Origin: Pholiota molesta
Taxonomy: Eukaryota > Basidiomycota > Agaricomycetes > Agaricales > Strophariaceae
Length of the DNA: 64,000 nt
Assembly (NCBI GenBank): GCA_014925825.1
Contig: JACGCK010000095.1
Location: forward strand, 62,001-126,000
Direction: 5' to 3'
In this document: one piece after another, positions 24,954-37,500 of the stretch
How positions within the stretch are numbered: position 1 is the stretch's first letter
Layout: each line of letters begins with the position of its first letter
Position numbers and translations under genes: made by a program
Notes under the pieces: model-generated
What the model saw: only the letters and a program-made list of their open reading frames with translations
Told to the model about the DNA's origin: nothing
The model's database searches: none

Positions 24954-25958
24954 ATGCTTCCTCCTCGAGCTTGTGAGTATTTCTTACCATCACTTCCATC
25001 TGCCCTGCTGATTTATTTCTTTCAATGCAGACACGTTCATTGGCCTCAACGTCATCCGCGCTCTCAGTATTATCGCTCTTCTACTTGTGTTCTGCAGCAA
25101 TGTTGTCACTCTTGCGAACGATATCAAAGCCGTGAATCGTTTTGTGGTTGCAGGCAACAATGTGAATGCCACTGTAGCGAATACAACGACAACACATATG
25201 TTTGACATGGATTATATCATGTATGTTTTTGCTTTCCTTTTTTCCATTCTGACAGCACTCTTATCAAGAATGATTTTTGTTTGCAGGGGAAGCACAGTGC
25301 CAAATCAACCTGCTGGGGCCTTCTGGGCGGTTCTGAATAGATTGTTCATTATTTTCCAGACCGTCATTCTCATCTTATCTGAGGTTGGATTCCCCGCCGT
25401 ATTTTTCGATCGATATTTCCCAGTACTCGGAAAAACATTTGGCTTGGGAGCCCTTGGCCTCATTCAGATGCTGTAAGTGTTGTTTCTCTCCTCAAAGATG
25501 CACCATCTCATCCTCTATTCCTTAGTATTGGCGCAGCTATCCTCTCGCACCACGTCGACACGTTCACCCTTGTCTCTGCCTTCTTCCTCTTCTCCTTAGG
25601 ATGCCTGAACACCCTAGTCGGCCTCATATTCCGGGAATCCGCCAAATCCAAGCGTTCCCTCACCTCATGGCGTGACCATGCGAAGAGCGCGCTGCCGACC
25701 CACGTCGCCGGTGTGAAAATCCCGCCTTTCTCCCCTTCGACCATGATGTCAAACCCGCCTTCATTTGTCTCGAACCTCTATACAGGCAGCACTGCCGTGA
25801 GCCAGGAGCATGGATTCGCACCTGCGAAGGACGAGAAGAAGTTCACTGGATTTGGTTTTGGGAGGCAGGGTGAGAAGGCGGCAGCTTCGCATGGGTACCT
25901 CATCTCGAAGCCTGTGGAGTCTCTCCCTCGGTATGTCCCCAAACCCACTGCTTTTTGA
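24954..25958 (+). CDS. Fungal four-helix membrane protein (DUF7598-like)
   Basis: The exons are 24954-24972, 25031-25220, 25287-25472 and 25526-25958. The start exon is only 19 bp (MLPPRA plus one base). The protein has about 275 residues. Four hydrophobic segments follow in order: FIGLNVIRALSIIALLLVF, LNRLFIIFQTVILILSEVGF, LGALGLIQMLIGAAILSHH and VSAFFLFSLGCLNTLVGLIF. A soluble loop before helix 2 carries several Asn-X-Thr/Ser sites. The cytosol-like tail has ESAKSKRSLTSWRDHAK and a phospho-type Ser/Pro/Lys-rich end. I recognise the pattern from mushroom genomes, where such proteins are listed as a domain of unknown function; the family number is from memory. Function unknown. A decayed duplicate lies 1.7 kb upstream. 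Confidence 0.8.
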
Positions 25959-27313
25959 GAAGATCCTGGCTGGTCCTTCGGGCTTCGACGTACCCTGCGA
26001 TATGATGATCTGTTCTACTTCCACCTTTCGCTTTCACGAAAACTACACAATGACGCCCTGGCCGACGAGAACAATGTTAATGGGACACTTGCAATAACGG
26101 ACCTTACTTCATTATCTATACCATTCAATGTTTTGGCCATACACCGCATCACTCATCATGATACATCGAACAATCATCCTACTTACTGTATCATAGTTAT
26201 TTGAAATTTAGTTGTAGTTGTACCCAAGTTGTACCTTCACTCGTTAAAACTTGCATTCGTATCATACCACCACAATCATTACTGTAGACTATTCCCATAC
26301 AATTGTGTTCCTATCAACCAATAGAAACCTGCTAAAATAGACGCCCAATATTCTTTATAAGCAGAACCTCGAGATTCGAAGACAGGAATACATACTTAAT
26401 GAGGTCCGCAGAAATAATATTTGTGTACAAGACCAAGTTTGGCAAAAGAGACGATATGTATATTCTTGTTGCTAGAATGCGTTTTAGCAGCTCGATATGT
26501 AGGTGGCCTCTTGGTGGCCTCCACTCTCGATTCAAACGAGTCCAAAACGAGTCGGCCTATTTTCTGAAGTGCCAGTTTAGAGCAATTTAAAAGGACTTCG
26601 TCGTGGCTGAATGCTTTGTACCAACCCGGGTCCCTGTACTCTCCTGTACATTGCCTGTACCTTTCTGAATATGTACATACAATGTTTGATCGGACGTCGA
26701 TCGTGATCGATTGATGATCGACGAGCGCTTAAGCACGCGACGGATCAAATCACGGAATGGCGACGGGCGCCCAGCGCACCATGTATGGCGGGAAGAACAA
26801 GAGAAGCAAAACTTATTGCGCCCCATCTTGATACGCATTATTTCAAAAGGCATATGGAAGTCTTAGACGAAATTAGATGTATCCCACTGGCAATTGATAG
26901 ATATGGCAGTAGAATTTGCCGAACTCATCGCAAATGATTCAATTAGCTTCCAGCTTAGACTCGGAGGTAGAATACAAAACGCAGGGAAACATCTCGGATT
27001 CCTTACGCGTACATATCATATTTTAGCCTCTCATTTTATAAGTCAGAGTGCCTGCTTATTGAGCTCATTGACCAAGACCGGCATGAGGCCGAGGTGCCAA
27101 AACGGGCTATTCACGTGACGTTCTAGTCTGTTCGACCAAAATCGCGTACGGAATTTGTACAAAAGAGTGCTCCAGAGGAGCCATGTAGCAAATTCTGGAA
27201 CAGAGGTGACGCATCCTATGGAACTTTTGGAGAATCCCTTATAACCTGCAGACAAAAATGGATCTTCCATAGCAATCGCATCCACTCAAACCTCTCCACA
27301 TCGCATACTTATC
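25959..27313. other. Intergenic
   Basis: About 1.35 kb. The left part (to about 26300) is probably the 3' UTR. A cluster of overlapping GATCGA motifs sits at about 26690-26725. CACGTG at 27112-27117 lies about 200 bp before the BAG gene. No gene is supported; the short minus-strand frames near 26600-26850 show no family features. Confidence 0.45.
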
Positions 27314-28672
27314 ATGTACGGACAACAACCGTGGTACTATGACTACCCACCCAACGTCTCCTACAACCCATATCTGCATTCTTCGTACAAACGCTCCTCT
27401 CCATATGAACCAGTAGCGAGGCCAATTCCGCGCAGATACCCCAACACCCGAGCTGCTGAAGAGCGCCGGCGTGCTCTTGCCGAGCGACGCGCCCGCCGAG
27501 CCCAGTGGCTTCCCGATGAAGTCGACGAAGAGGAGGAAGATGAAGACGACTGGAGCTACGGAACTTATGCACAACCAGAACCCCCGCACTGGGAGGCGAA
27601 GCGAAGACTGCAGGAGGAGCAGGCCTACCGCCAACAGCAAGAAGCTCTGAGAAGACAAGAAGAGCAGCGGCGACAGCAGCACCTTCTGCAGGAACAGATG
27701 GAGGAGGAGCAGGCGAAACAGCGGATGTGGGCAGAGCAGAGGCAGCAAGCGCTGAAGCAGGAGGAAGAGGCGCGTCAGCGTGCAGCAGCTCAAGATAAGG
27801 TATGTGGTCTTCAATTCCATAAATGATGGTTATGCTCATGGCGATTTTAGACTGCACCTGGACGTCGAGCTCGTAGCCGAGGGAGATCCATTTCTCGAGA
27901 GCGACCGGCGGAAGCACCCCAAGCACCGTCGAAAGAAGCGATGGCTGAGCCTCCGGAGCCTATGGCCGCTGAGCCCATGGCCGCTGAGCCAGTGGCCGCT
28001 GAGCCTATGGCCGCTGAACCTATGGCAGCTGAGCCTATGGCTGCTGAGCCTATGGCTGCTGAGCCTATGGCAGCTGAGCCACAACCACAGCCAGAGTCTA
28101 CATCTCAGACCCCGAAGCCCCGACCCAGTGTCGAAGAGCAGGAGAAGGCCGCCAGACGTATTCAGCAGCAGTACCGCACGCACATCGCTAAGCGCACGCT
28201 CGACCAGGTCGCCTCGGACTTCGAGAAGTTGAAAAATAGCTTCGTATACCCTCGCTCGATCGACTTCCAAAGGCCTGGCGCACCTGGGGAGCACGTAAAC
28301 GTCCCCGCGAACAGACCTCCGTCCGAATTCGACAAGGCGCCCGAAGAGGGAGAGGGTGTACCGATGACCGTCGATGGGCAGGAGGGAAAGCTGGGTTATT
28401 CATCGAGGAATTACCCCTTGCATTCGTACGTGGACGCCCTCGATAAATTGTTGATGCGGCTCGACAGGGTGGAGAGCTTGGGCAATCAGGACATACGGGC
28501 GAAGCGGAGGGCTATCGTGAACGACATCGAGAAGGAGGCGTCGAAGTTGGAGCGGTACTGGAAACAAGCATGGGCGGACTATCCTAAAAACGAACCAGTC
28601 CAGCAGACTGACGCGCCAGCTCCTGTTGCATCCGAGCCCAACATGGACACAACTGTCCCTAATTTCGGATGA
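27314..28672 (+). CDS. BAG-domain protein with IQ motif
   Basis: Two exons, 27314-27799 and 27851-28672, about 435 residues. BAG domains bind the Hsp70 ATPase domain and act as nucleotide exchange factors. Order: a Tyr/Pro-rich N-terminus (MYGQQPWYYDYPP); a long Gln/Glu/Arg coiled coil at about 50-160; eight pentapeptide repeats of the MAAEP type (27962-28081); an IQ motif (AARRIQQQYRTHIAKR) that can bind calmodulin; an FVYPRSIDFQ block; and a C-terminal BAG-like three-helix region (SYVDALDKLLMRLDRVE to LERYWKQAW). The IQ-then-BAG order is known from other basidiomycete and plant BAG proteins. Likely a cytosolic co-chaperone; client and partner are unknown. Number of MAAEP units may vary between strains. 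Confidence 0.8.
27962..28081 (+). repeat. 15-bp coding minisatellite (MAAEP x8)
   Basis: Eight in-frame copies of a 15-bp unit ATGGCNGCTGARCCN within the BAG gene. One unit has GTG for ATG. Synonymous differences at the Ala and Pro codons mark individual units and would allow tracing of slippage. Confidence 0.9.
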
Positions 28673-29130
28673 GGAGTGCGAACCTTTCGATCGCGAGGAC
28701 GACCTGGGATGAGACTGATTCGATTTTTCGTGGATACTTGTACTTGATATTTTTTTTCTCAATCTTTGATCATCTTTTTATCTCGCATTGTAACATACAC
28801 ATATGTCATATACAGAGTATGTCATCAATTGTATCGCATTTTCAAAATATCCTACCTCGGCTGTTTGGAAGATGGCCTTGATAAACGCGGGTTCCCGATG
28901 GCAACGAAATTCAAAAATCTAAGCATGTTAGCAGGGTAGTAGCAAGACGAAAGTGACAGACAAGTTCATTCTTGCGCTTTGTGTCTCGCGATTTAAGAGC
29001 GAAGGATCTCTTCACATCGCGAGTATCCAATGGTCTGTAGATAAAGATTTCGTTGAGGGAGTGTTGTAGGTTTACAAAATACAAGTACATACGTCCACTG
29101 GGATAAGTAAAATGAATATTTTTGCGCATC
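28673..29130. other. Intergenic between convergent genes
   Basis: About 460 bp between two stops on opposite strands. AT-rich 3' UTR-like sequence; no gene seen. Confidence 0.5.
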
Positions 29131-30592
29131 TCATTCGGCGGCATCTCTGGTTGCCTTTCTCCTCTCCGCCCACAGTTTTAGTCTTTTACGGCGGGCCTCT
29201 CTCGCCATTTCCTCCGAGTCAAGGATGGCCTTCGGTGTTTCTGCAACTGTTCCTGATGCAGAAGGAAGCGGAGCCTCTTCAGTCGTTAACGCACACCTCT
29301 CGGGCGCATCTTCTTCATTTCCATTGCCTTCGGTGCTGGAGTGATCGTCGGAGTCGCTTCCATACCCAGCCAGCACTCCCAATCCGGGGGCCTTCGGCTC
29401 GTTTGCCTGAATCTCTTGCTCCATTTCCGTGCGTACCTTGGCCTTTGCGAGCTGCCAAGCATGTTTCCATCTTCCTCTGAGAAAAGCAAAGCGGCGATCG
29501 CTCCCGTGGTTTGCAAGGATACGCATTTCCAGTTGGGCTGGGTTGGGAGAAGAGGATAGGTGTATGGCTGTCCTTCGCATTAACTCTTTTTGCACGTCGT
29601 CCGGCTGTGGTGTCGTGTGAGTGATATATAATAAATATGGGCAAGAAGATGAGGATCAGGGTCGAGTGCACTCACCTCCTCATCGCTGTCACCCCAGACA
29701 TCTTGATCCTGAACTTCTCCGTCGATGCCGTCTTCTTGCAGACGAGCTTTCAGGCGTTCTTCTCTGGATTTTTCTAGTAGTCGTCGGCGCTTTTCGCGTT
29801 GAAACTCATCCATCTCAGCTGGAGTGAAGAAGAATGTATCTTCTGCGTCTGAAGGAATATCTGACCATCCAGTAGGAGAAGCAGGAGGTGCATGGTCGTC
29901 CTCTATTGGGGTAAATTTTGCGGTATCAAGAAGAAGCCGGACGTCATATCTAAGCAAGGAGAAAAAACTGTTAGTTTTGTGTGCAGTGAAGGAAATGATA
30001 AGATGAGGGTTGACTTCGCTATAATGTCGTTTGAAGATTGTAAATGCTCGAAGCATTGCCAGAGAAATTATCTCGATGAACAAATAATCCAAAGCCAGTA
30101 AACAGACCCGGTACTCGAGAATTTCCGAATACACCCAGACAGAAACAATGTTCAAGCTTAATAGACGCACCGGTCGACCCAAATGGAAGTTTGGGCATCT
30201 GTTCCAAAAGTTGGAATTGAATCGTCGTCATTCCCGACGTGGCTATTATAGTCGTTGCTTGCGGTGGAGTTATTCCCACATTGAATCAATGCAGACCCGA
30301 CTTTCGGGACTACCTCGAAAGCATCTTCGTTCAAAGAGCGGTATTCAAACACCTCCAGCGATTGAGCGGCCATTTCAGCACTTGGACCATGGATAACGTC
30401 AGCTTCGTGAGCTTGGATGTAAAGAGACCTCAGGGCATCAGCAGGGCCGTCCTCTGATCCTTCTCGATCCTGTAAAGACTGCTGGTAGCTTTCGTGGTGA
30501 GCTAGGAACTGGATTTCGGGTGGACTGGATTTTCTGTGCGGCACGAAATCATGATGTTGCCCTGAGCGGTGCTTGCGCTTTCGACTGCTCAT
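29131..30592 (-). CDS. Acidic/charged protein of unknown function
   Basis: Three exons: 30592-30171, 29949-29676 and 29604-29131, in phase, about 390 residues. The N-terminus is basic (MSSRKRKHRSGQHHDF), a possible nuclear signal. A middle block reads YDVRLLLDTAKFTPIEDD, followed by FTPAEMDEFQREKRRRLLEK, a charged helix. The third exon has a compact conserved-looking block (KELMRRTAIHLSSSPNPAQL, then RILANHGSDRRFAFLRGRW). A further acidic linker and a basic coiled end (REARRKRLKLWAERR) follow. The RILANHG..RFAFL block recalls fungal proteins with RNA-binding or SURP-like contexts, but I cannot assign it. Start chosen at the ATG at 30592; upstream in frame there is only TTG. Confidence 0.7.
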
Positions 30593-30788
30593 ATCTTCCA
30601 AGGTAGAGTTGATTGATAGTTAGTTACAGTTTCATAGACCCATCGAAGCTGAAGCGCTGAAGCCTGTGTTGGATGCGACTCATGCGAGCACAGAGTCGTC
30701 GCGTGCGGTAAGTTGTAACTTCTGTTATTGCCATTGCCAAATTTGGACATTGAGGTCACGTGGATATTTTTTCGAAAAAGGCGCGCAG

Positions 30789-30895
30789 ATGCGGCAGAAA
30801 TAGACCGGTAGCCGGCCTCTCTATGAACAAAGCTCGATAGAGAGACCGGACTTTCTGAGTTTAAATCCCTATCCCGCGCATTTCCCACGAGTAAC
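30789..30895 (-). repeat. Structured repeat element, left copy
   Basis: Read on the minus strand it matches 31360-31460 on the plus strand: GTGGGAAATGCGCG, then GGGATTTAAACTCAGAAA, then a hairpin. The hairpin (30812-30849) has 13-bp arms, CCGGTCTCTCTAT and ATAGAGAGGCCGG in this orientation, all paired if one U-G is allowed. Its complement contains GTTTAAATCC, a weak likeness to a tRNA/SINE B box. Confidence 0.65.
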
Positions 30896-31359
30896 GTCCA
30901 AAGGTGGACGTTTACGCGGACTTTGACCTCCCCTAACTAGCCACGTGGTCTATGTCACAGATGTGACCCCGCAAGTAGTACGATTCAGCGGCAAGTGCTG
31001 TAGTAAATGTCTCTCAGAAATCAGATTTCATAGACATAAATAGTGATACTACTCATATGTAGAACATCAGAGCCCAGAAGTTAGTATTTAAAATTAAATC
31101 TGCAATGTAAAGTACCATTCTGGCTTAGAGCCCGCTGTTGCTAATATTTTCGTCTGATTTCTGAGATATTGAATGTTTCTGGTCCATCAGCGCATATAAC
31201 AACTATTTGGGATGCATTGTCTCCACCAACGCTTTAATCAGAGAGTTGAAGGGAAGTGGCGAACCTGGCTTTTCGACACTGCTTGATACAGAGCGCGTCA
31301 CTCCATTAGGGGCGGTCAGAATCGACGTAGCCGGATTTGGCCTTCCCTGCCAAATGCCC

Positions 31360-31460
31360 GTGGGAAATGCGCGCTACAGGGATTCAAACTCAGAAATACC
31401 GGCCTGTCTATCGACAGATTCATCTTCATAGGCAGGTCGGACATCGGCCTACGGCAGAAA
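31360..31460 (+). repeat. Structured repeat element, right copy
   Basis: GTGGGAAATGCGCG, GGGATTCAAACTCAGAAA and a hairpin at 31399-31440 with arms CCGGCCTGTCTAT and ATAGGCAGGTCGG (13 pairs counting two U-G). It ends 45 bp before the UTP10 ATG, so it may be part of its promoter or leader. Confidence 0.65.
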
Positions 31461-31504
31461 TTAGCCAAGAGCACTTCCCCACCATCACATACTGAGCTGC
31501 AGGC

Positions 31505-34500
31505 ATGTCGAGTCTAGCCGCGCAACTTGCGCAGACAGCCTCGCTCAATGCGTCTCTTCTGGTCGACCGCTCCCGCCGGAAACCTACTCTTTCCTATCTT
31601 TTCACAGGCAAGGAAGCCGACCAACACGACTTCGAAGCTCTTCATGCTCTCGGAGTGAACTCTTTGATTCATCTCGCATCCATTGACCCTGCGCTGGAGA
31701 AATATGAAGACATTCTCTTCTCTGAGCGCGCTAAAGAAACGGATCGGACGTTGCTTCCTTCAGCGGAGATCGAGGAGTTGGACAAGGCTATAGCGGATTT
31801 TTTGTGGTTGTTGAGTCCGTATCTATTGGAGCCACCATCGGGGAAGATAATAGAGTGGCTTGTCAGGAGATTTAGGTGCGTAAAAAATCATCTATCTGAT
31901 CGCAAATTCTAAAACTAGTAAATCCAGAATACACGAATTTAACGTTGAGGCTATCCTCTCTCTATTCCTTCCATATCATGAATCTCCTCATTTCGCAAAA
32001 ATGGTGACGATATTGTCAATCAAGTACGTCTATTCTTACATCGCATAATGGTGCGGGCATTAACCTGCTCTTTTAGACCCAATTCTACGTGGAGCTTCCT
32101 TCTTCCTTACAAGTCTGCCGCCCAAAATGTCCCTCGTGTGTCTCTTGTCACTGAGATGCTCAAAAATACCGACGTCGCAAGATTTGTGACTTCTCTACTT
32201 CCTTTCGCCCTCAAAAAAGGCATCAGCCATCATACATTGATCGCCTTCAACGCTGCAACTTTGCACGACTTTATCAAACGGAGCAAATCTTTGAGCGAAG
32301 GCACCGTAGCCTATCTCGTCCCTGCTCTTCTTGAGCCGCTGCAACAAAAGCCTAAAAAGCTGTCCAAAGACGCAGTCCTTGGAAGCTACATTCTTCTTGC
32401 CTCGCTTTCTCAGAAATGCGAACTTTCTCCTTCAGCTTTGAAGGTGGTCATCAACTCCATGGCTGTATGCGCACATCTTGTTCGTGGAGACCAGTTTATG
32501 AATTCGATGGTGGCTGTATGCGAATCTCAACCGGCCCTCAACGAATTTTCCGATAAGACAGTAAAGATTTTGCTCCAATTACCGTATGTTCAAACTTCTG
32601 ATACTGTATATTTCATGTCTAATCTATGTTTAGTGAGCTCCAGGATCATTTGGCCCTTGCATCCTCTTGGTCCGGAAGTGAGAAAGTTCTGGCACCATTA
32701 GTAAGGGGCTTGGTTGAAGAGTATGTTGTTATCTTTATCTTTATCCTGTTTGGCCTGCGCTGACATTCAACGTCATCAAGTCTGCAAAATACGGTTTCTC
32801 TTGACTTGCTCGAGACCATTATTGCAACTTCAACCACTCCTCTTTCAGTGATTGAGATTTTAACAACATCTTTATTGACCATTGCAACGAACCCGCAAAC
32901 TGAAACCGAAAGCTTGCTAGCTTCTCGTCGTCTGCTTTCTTTGATTCAGCAACGACACTCCGAAATCCTTCAAAAGTCAGCCAACGATCTTTCAGAGGAT
33001 GATGAATCTGCGAAGGAGGCCATCGAACAAATTTTGATCTCCCTTTCAATGGTTAGCCTATTCTTGAGATTATCCATTGAGCATTGATATTCATCATTTT
33101 GCAGTCCACCAATATTTCCGAACAGACCAGTTCTCGAGAGGGCATTGACATGGCCCTGGCTTCCTCAAACGCGGATCCCAATGTCCGAATCGTTGCTGTC
33201 AAAGAGCTCATCAAATCAATCAGCAACAAGGATGTATCAGCCGTCGAAGATATTGTACGCTCGTATTCAGCCTATGTCGTGTTCGATCTAATCTTGTTCA
33301 AAAGGACAACATCAGGAGCATCCTCGTTGCTCGAGTGCAAGACACCCACCTCGGGGTTCTTGAGGCTTTGTACGAAAACCCGGCAGTCCTAACTCCTGTT
33401 TTCGCTTCCAATCCCAAGGAATATCTGGCTTCATTGTCTGCAACGATGGCCGCCCAAACGAAGCCCAAGCGCAACATCCTGCGCCTTCATCTGACGTACT
33501 TGGCTTCGTCTTTCTGGTCCGTTGCAGATCCGGCCACGCAAGAGGAAATCTTCCATCAGGTCTTCTTCCCTTTCCTCCTCTTCTCAAGGCCTAGGCAGAA
33601 AACTGCGGACCTTGTATGGGATATTGTCATTACTCATCTTGTACAGTCTTCGGGGAGCATCATCGCTGAATGGCTTGCTGGTTGTGCTGCGTTCATCAAG
33701 GCAGACACTGTTTCTGAAGACGCGGATGCCCATGATCAAATGAATCAGACGAACTTCAACGTCGCTGGAAAAATTGCCGGTCGGTCCCGTTTATTCATTC
33801 ATTCACATACCCTATTTTTTTCTGACCTTTGCCTGTTGTTAGACAACATCATTGCTTCTGGTCGCTTGGAGGCTTACGTCGATTCTGTCATTAGCAAACT
33901 TCAGGACTCGCAACCTCACGTCAAACTACTGGGTCACCTTGTTGCTACTTCACTCATCAAGAAGCTATCTGGAGTTGATCAGGTGGAAATTGCTCGTAAG
34001 ATTCTGAGCTTGATGAGGATCGATGAACTCTCTGGTATCGATGATACCTCACAGGAATATTTAACTCTTGATGTGAGAGAAAAATCTTAGGTTTTATTGT
34101 GTAATAATGTTTATATTCTTTCTAATCAGGCGACCGACGACATTTCACTTGGAAAGTACATCGTCCTAAAGCCCGCTAGCAAGACGACGTTGAACTGGTT
34201 GCAAATTTCGATTATTGCTGCAATCTCAAGAATTCCAAAGCCTATCGATATGACCCTGGACTGGATCTCAGAGAGCGTTACAGTAAGTACAAAGTTACAG
34301 GCGCATATATAAATTGCTGACTTTCTATTATTATTAGGAATCCGCAGACCTGAGCCATCGTTATGTGGCCTTGATGAGGTCGGTGTACCAACTTGCAAAT
34401 GCATCGACATCAGTGCCCGCACTATCGAGTACGATCTTGCAAATATTGTTTGTCACCCTGAAGGAAGACGCGCTGGCTTTCTTGGCTGGTATTTGGTCGT

Positions 34501-37500
34501 GTGGAAAGCAGGAGGCCTTCAAGGATTCCAGAGGGATTTCTTTGTTGCATGCCGCCGCATTTTTGGAAGCGCATATTCTAGAAGACGACGGCCTCGACTT
34601 CCAAACGATCATTCCATCTCTGCTTGTAGCCCTGCAGAGCACTGACGCTCAAGTCTGTCAAGGAGCGATAGAGTGTATCTCCAGGATTCGCATCCTCACT
34701 GAGCGTAAACTTTCATCTGTATATCGCTTCGACACAGTCTATGGTCAGAACGACAGTGCGTATCATTTTCTGACTCCTTTTCAAACTGGAAATATTAATG
34801 TATTCAATTCATAGGGACCCTACAATATCTGGATCAAGATGATTTGTCGCGTTATCTCAACGCACTTGTCGAGCATCGCGATCATTTCGCCAACGATGCT
34901 TCTTACCTGAAGGTTTTCCACGCAGGACATCTAGCAAGGACCAAGGCTGATAAGAAACGGGATTCTGAGTGAGTCCCATTATTTGTTTTTGTCAATTCAG
35001 GCCAGTTACTGATTCGGATCTAGGTACAAGCATCGCATTGTTTGCTACCTCCTCTCCCATGTCAACGCTCTTTCTTCAGAGACAGTGCAGACTGCCATCC
35101 TCAAATCAATCGCAACCATCACCAACAAGGCGAAGATGCAGATTCTCCTGCCGACAATGCAGGCTCTTGTCGAGAAGGCGGCAGCCCTCTCATCAAGTGA
35201 CGTTTTCAATGTCGCATCCGAAGAATTTACAACGCGCTTGTTATCATGCTTGGATTCTTCCGCTGCTTCATATATGAATGAGACGGAATCAGCTTGGGAT
35301 GTTTTCTTGCGATTGAATCGCATTTATCTGCGTGCAGGTAATCGAAAATCCCTCTATGGATAATCTTTCTATATTAAATCAAATTTTCAGGAACACCTTT
35401 GCCGGCTCAGCAAGCCCTTGCGCACTCGATTGAAAGTGGAATGTTCGCGGCTCTTAACCAACAGCGCAAAATATCAATTTGCGAATTGTTGTTGGAGGTG
35501 GGCGCACAAGATTCTTCAGCTGTAAGTATCAACTTTGTTCCTTTGACTTCCTTAATAACGAGTGATATCGTAGCAATCATTGTCAAGACATGCATTATCA
35601 ACTGTTCTTGTCGACGTCCCACTTATCATTCATCTCCTCGAATCTCTTGCACCAATTGGGTCGACATCCAGCCCTCGCGCTAGCAAGCGAGTTAAAACGA
35701 CAGAGTGCGTTCTTGGCCACATGTCTACCTTATCATCGCTGACTTAAAATTCAGAGCTCCTGAAGATACACTCCCTCGCCTCAGCCTTTTGGTCGAAATT
35801 TTGGGATCGAAGTCGCTTCCTGGTTCCTTCGATCTCATTTCTCATCTCCTCGACACCCTCAGCAAGGTTGTGCAGACGTTGCCTGCGACGCAGGCTGATG
35901 TCAGCTACATTGAGCAGCTGCTAATGTCTGCGATCGAAAGTGCCGCATCGAAGATTAAGGTAGGCTTTCAATACTATCAATCATTCTGTGTCAGCCTAAC
36001 ACTATCTATCATTCAGGAGGTTCCCAATTTATCACCCAGTGTGATAAGATTGGATATCTTAGTGGAGGTCATCCGAGGTTCGTCATTGTCCTTATTTATC
36101 GATTGAATTGCCAATTGAGAAAGCAATTTTCAGTCTCGGGTAACCCGCAGACTTTCCATCAAGCTCTGCTTTTGATAGCGAATTTGGCGCGTCTGGCACC
36201 CGACTCCGTTCTATACAATGTGATGCCCGTGTTCACGTTCATGGGATCAAACGTTTTCCATCGCGATGACAGCTACAGCTTCAAGGTTGTGCAACAGGTA
36301 AACCCCCTTTTCCTCTAATTTTTTATTTATTTTGGTAGCTAATATATATATGCAGACCATTGATGGAATCGTGCCAGTGATGGTTTCGTCCTTGAAAGAA
36401 GTCCATCCTCAGTCTCACGATCTCTACATCGCCTCAAAAGAGTTTCTTCGCGTTTTCACGGATGCTGCCAATCACATTCCTCGCCACAGGCGCAACAAGT
36501 CAGTCCCAACGATATATTGTGTTGATCTTTGCTGACCACTTGTGGACTAGTTTCTTTGCACATCTGGTCGATGTTCTAGGATGCCGCGATTTCTCGGCCG
36601 CTATCTGCATGCTTTTGCTCGACAAATCGGCCAACCGCGTCGTTCGACAAACAGCAGACGAAATTCAGAATTCTCTATCTTTACCCATATCGGTTTTCCA
36701 ACATATCACCTATGAATTGCAGCTCCATGTTCGTCGATTTCCGTTTGTTCATGCAACTCTAAACTAAATGCTTGACAGACTGCAACCCAAATTCTGGATG
36801 AATGCCAACATATCGTCTCGCATATTGTCGACCCTAAGTCAACCCAACCAATTTTCCTGGATGCTATCGCGTATGTACCCGGTCTACCAACGTGTTGCTT
36901 CATATCTTAATTCCTGTTTACAGGGAAGGGGATCATTCGGCGTCTTCATCTTCTATCCTTCGCCGAAGGGCACAAGCACTCGTTATCTTTATCGGTTACG
37001 CCCTCAAACCGAAAGCTTCGACTTCCGCTTCGGAGGGCGAGTCACCCCTCAGTAGTGTGATCGCCGGTTTGATCTCATTGGCTATGCTACCTGGAGGAAA
37101 TACCAATGAGACCAAAATCGAAGAAATATCCGAGGCAGCTCGATCCTCTTTGAACAGACTCCTCAATTCAATGTCTGTTGTCAATTTCATGGAATCTGTG
37201 CAGACGATGCTAGATTCTGGCGATGTCAAGGTGCGTATTTATTCTCAGGAAGGTAAATTGTCCCCTTAATATGATTCTAGGTTCAAGCAGGAGCCCTTGA
37301 GCTACTCGCGAAGAGACTGCCAGATGTCGCGGCTAAGGCGCGTCCAGGCGTTTCCACCTCGGTTGTTGGCATTTTGGCATCAATAAAACGTTTGGCTAGT
37401 ATCCAGAAAGAGGGCCCAATCGCCGTACATGCTTTCCAGGCATTGCATTCTATCGCTTCCACGATGTCTCCTGGGGAAGAAAGTCTTCTCACAGAACTGG

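Larger units (their letters stand above)
30593..31504. other. Divergent promoter region with inverted repeats
   Basis: About 910 bp between the minus-strand unknown gene and UTP10. It contains two CACGTG hexamers (30757-30762, 30942-30947) and a pair of related elements in opposite orientation (30789-30895 and 31360-31460). No coding region is supported. Confidence 0.5.

Noticed and set aside
27239..27926. Overlapping minus-strand frames rich in Leu
   Set aside because: Antisense of the Gln/Glu-rich coiled coil of the BAG protein; the Leu richness is the complement of Gln/Glu codons.
30789..30895. tRNA gene suggested by GTTTAAATCC (B-box-like)
   Set aside because: No acceptor stem, D arm or matching anticodon arm can be folded; kept only as a repeat.
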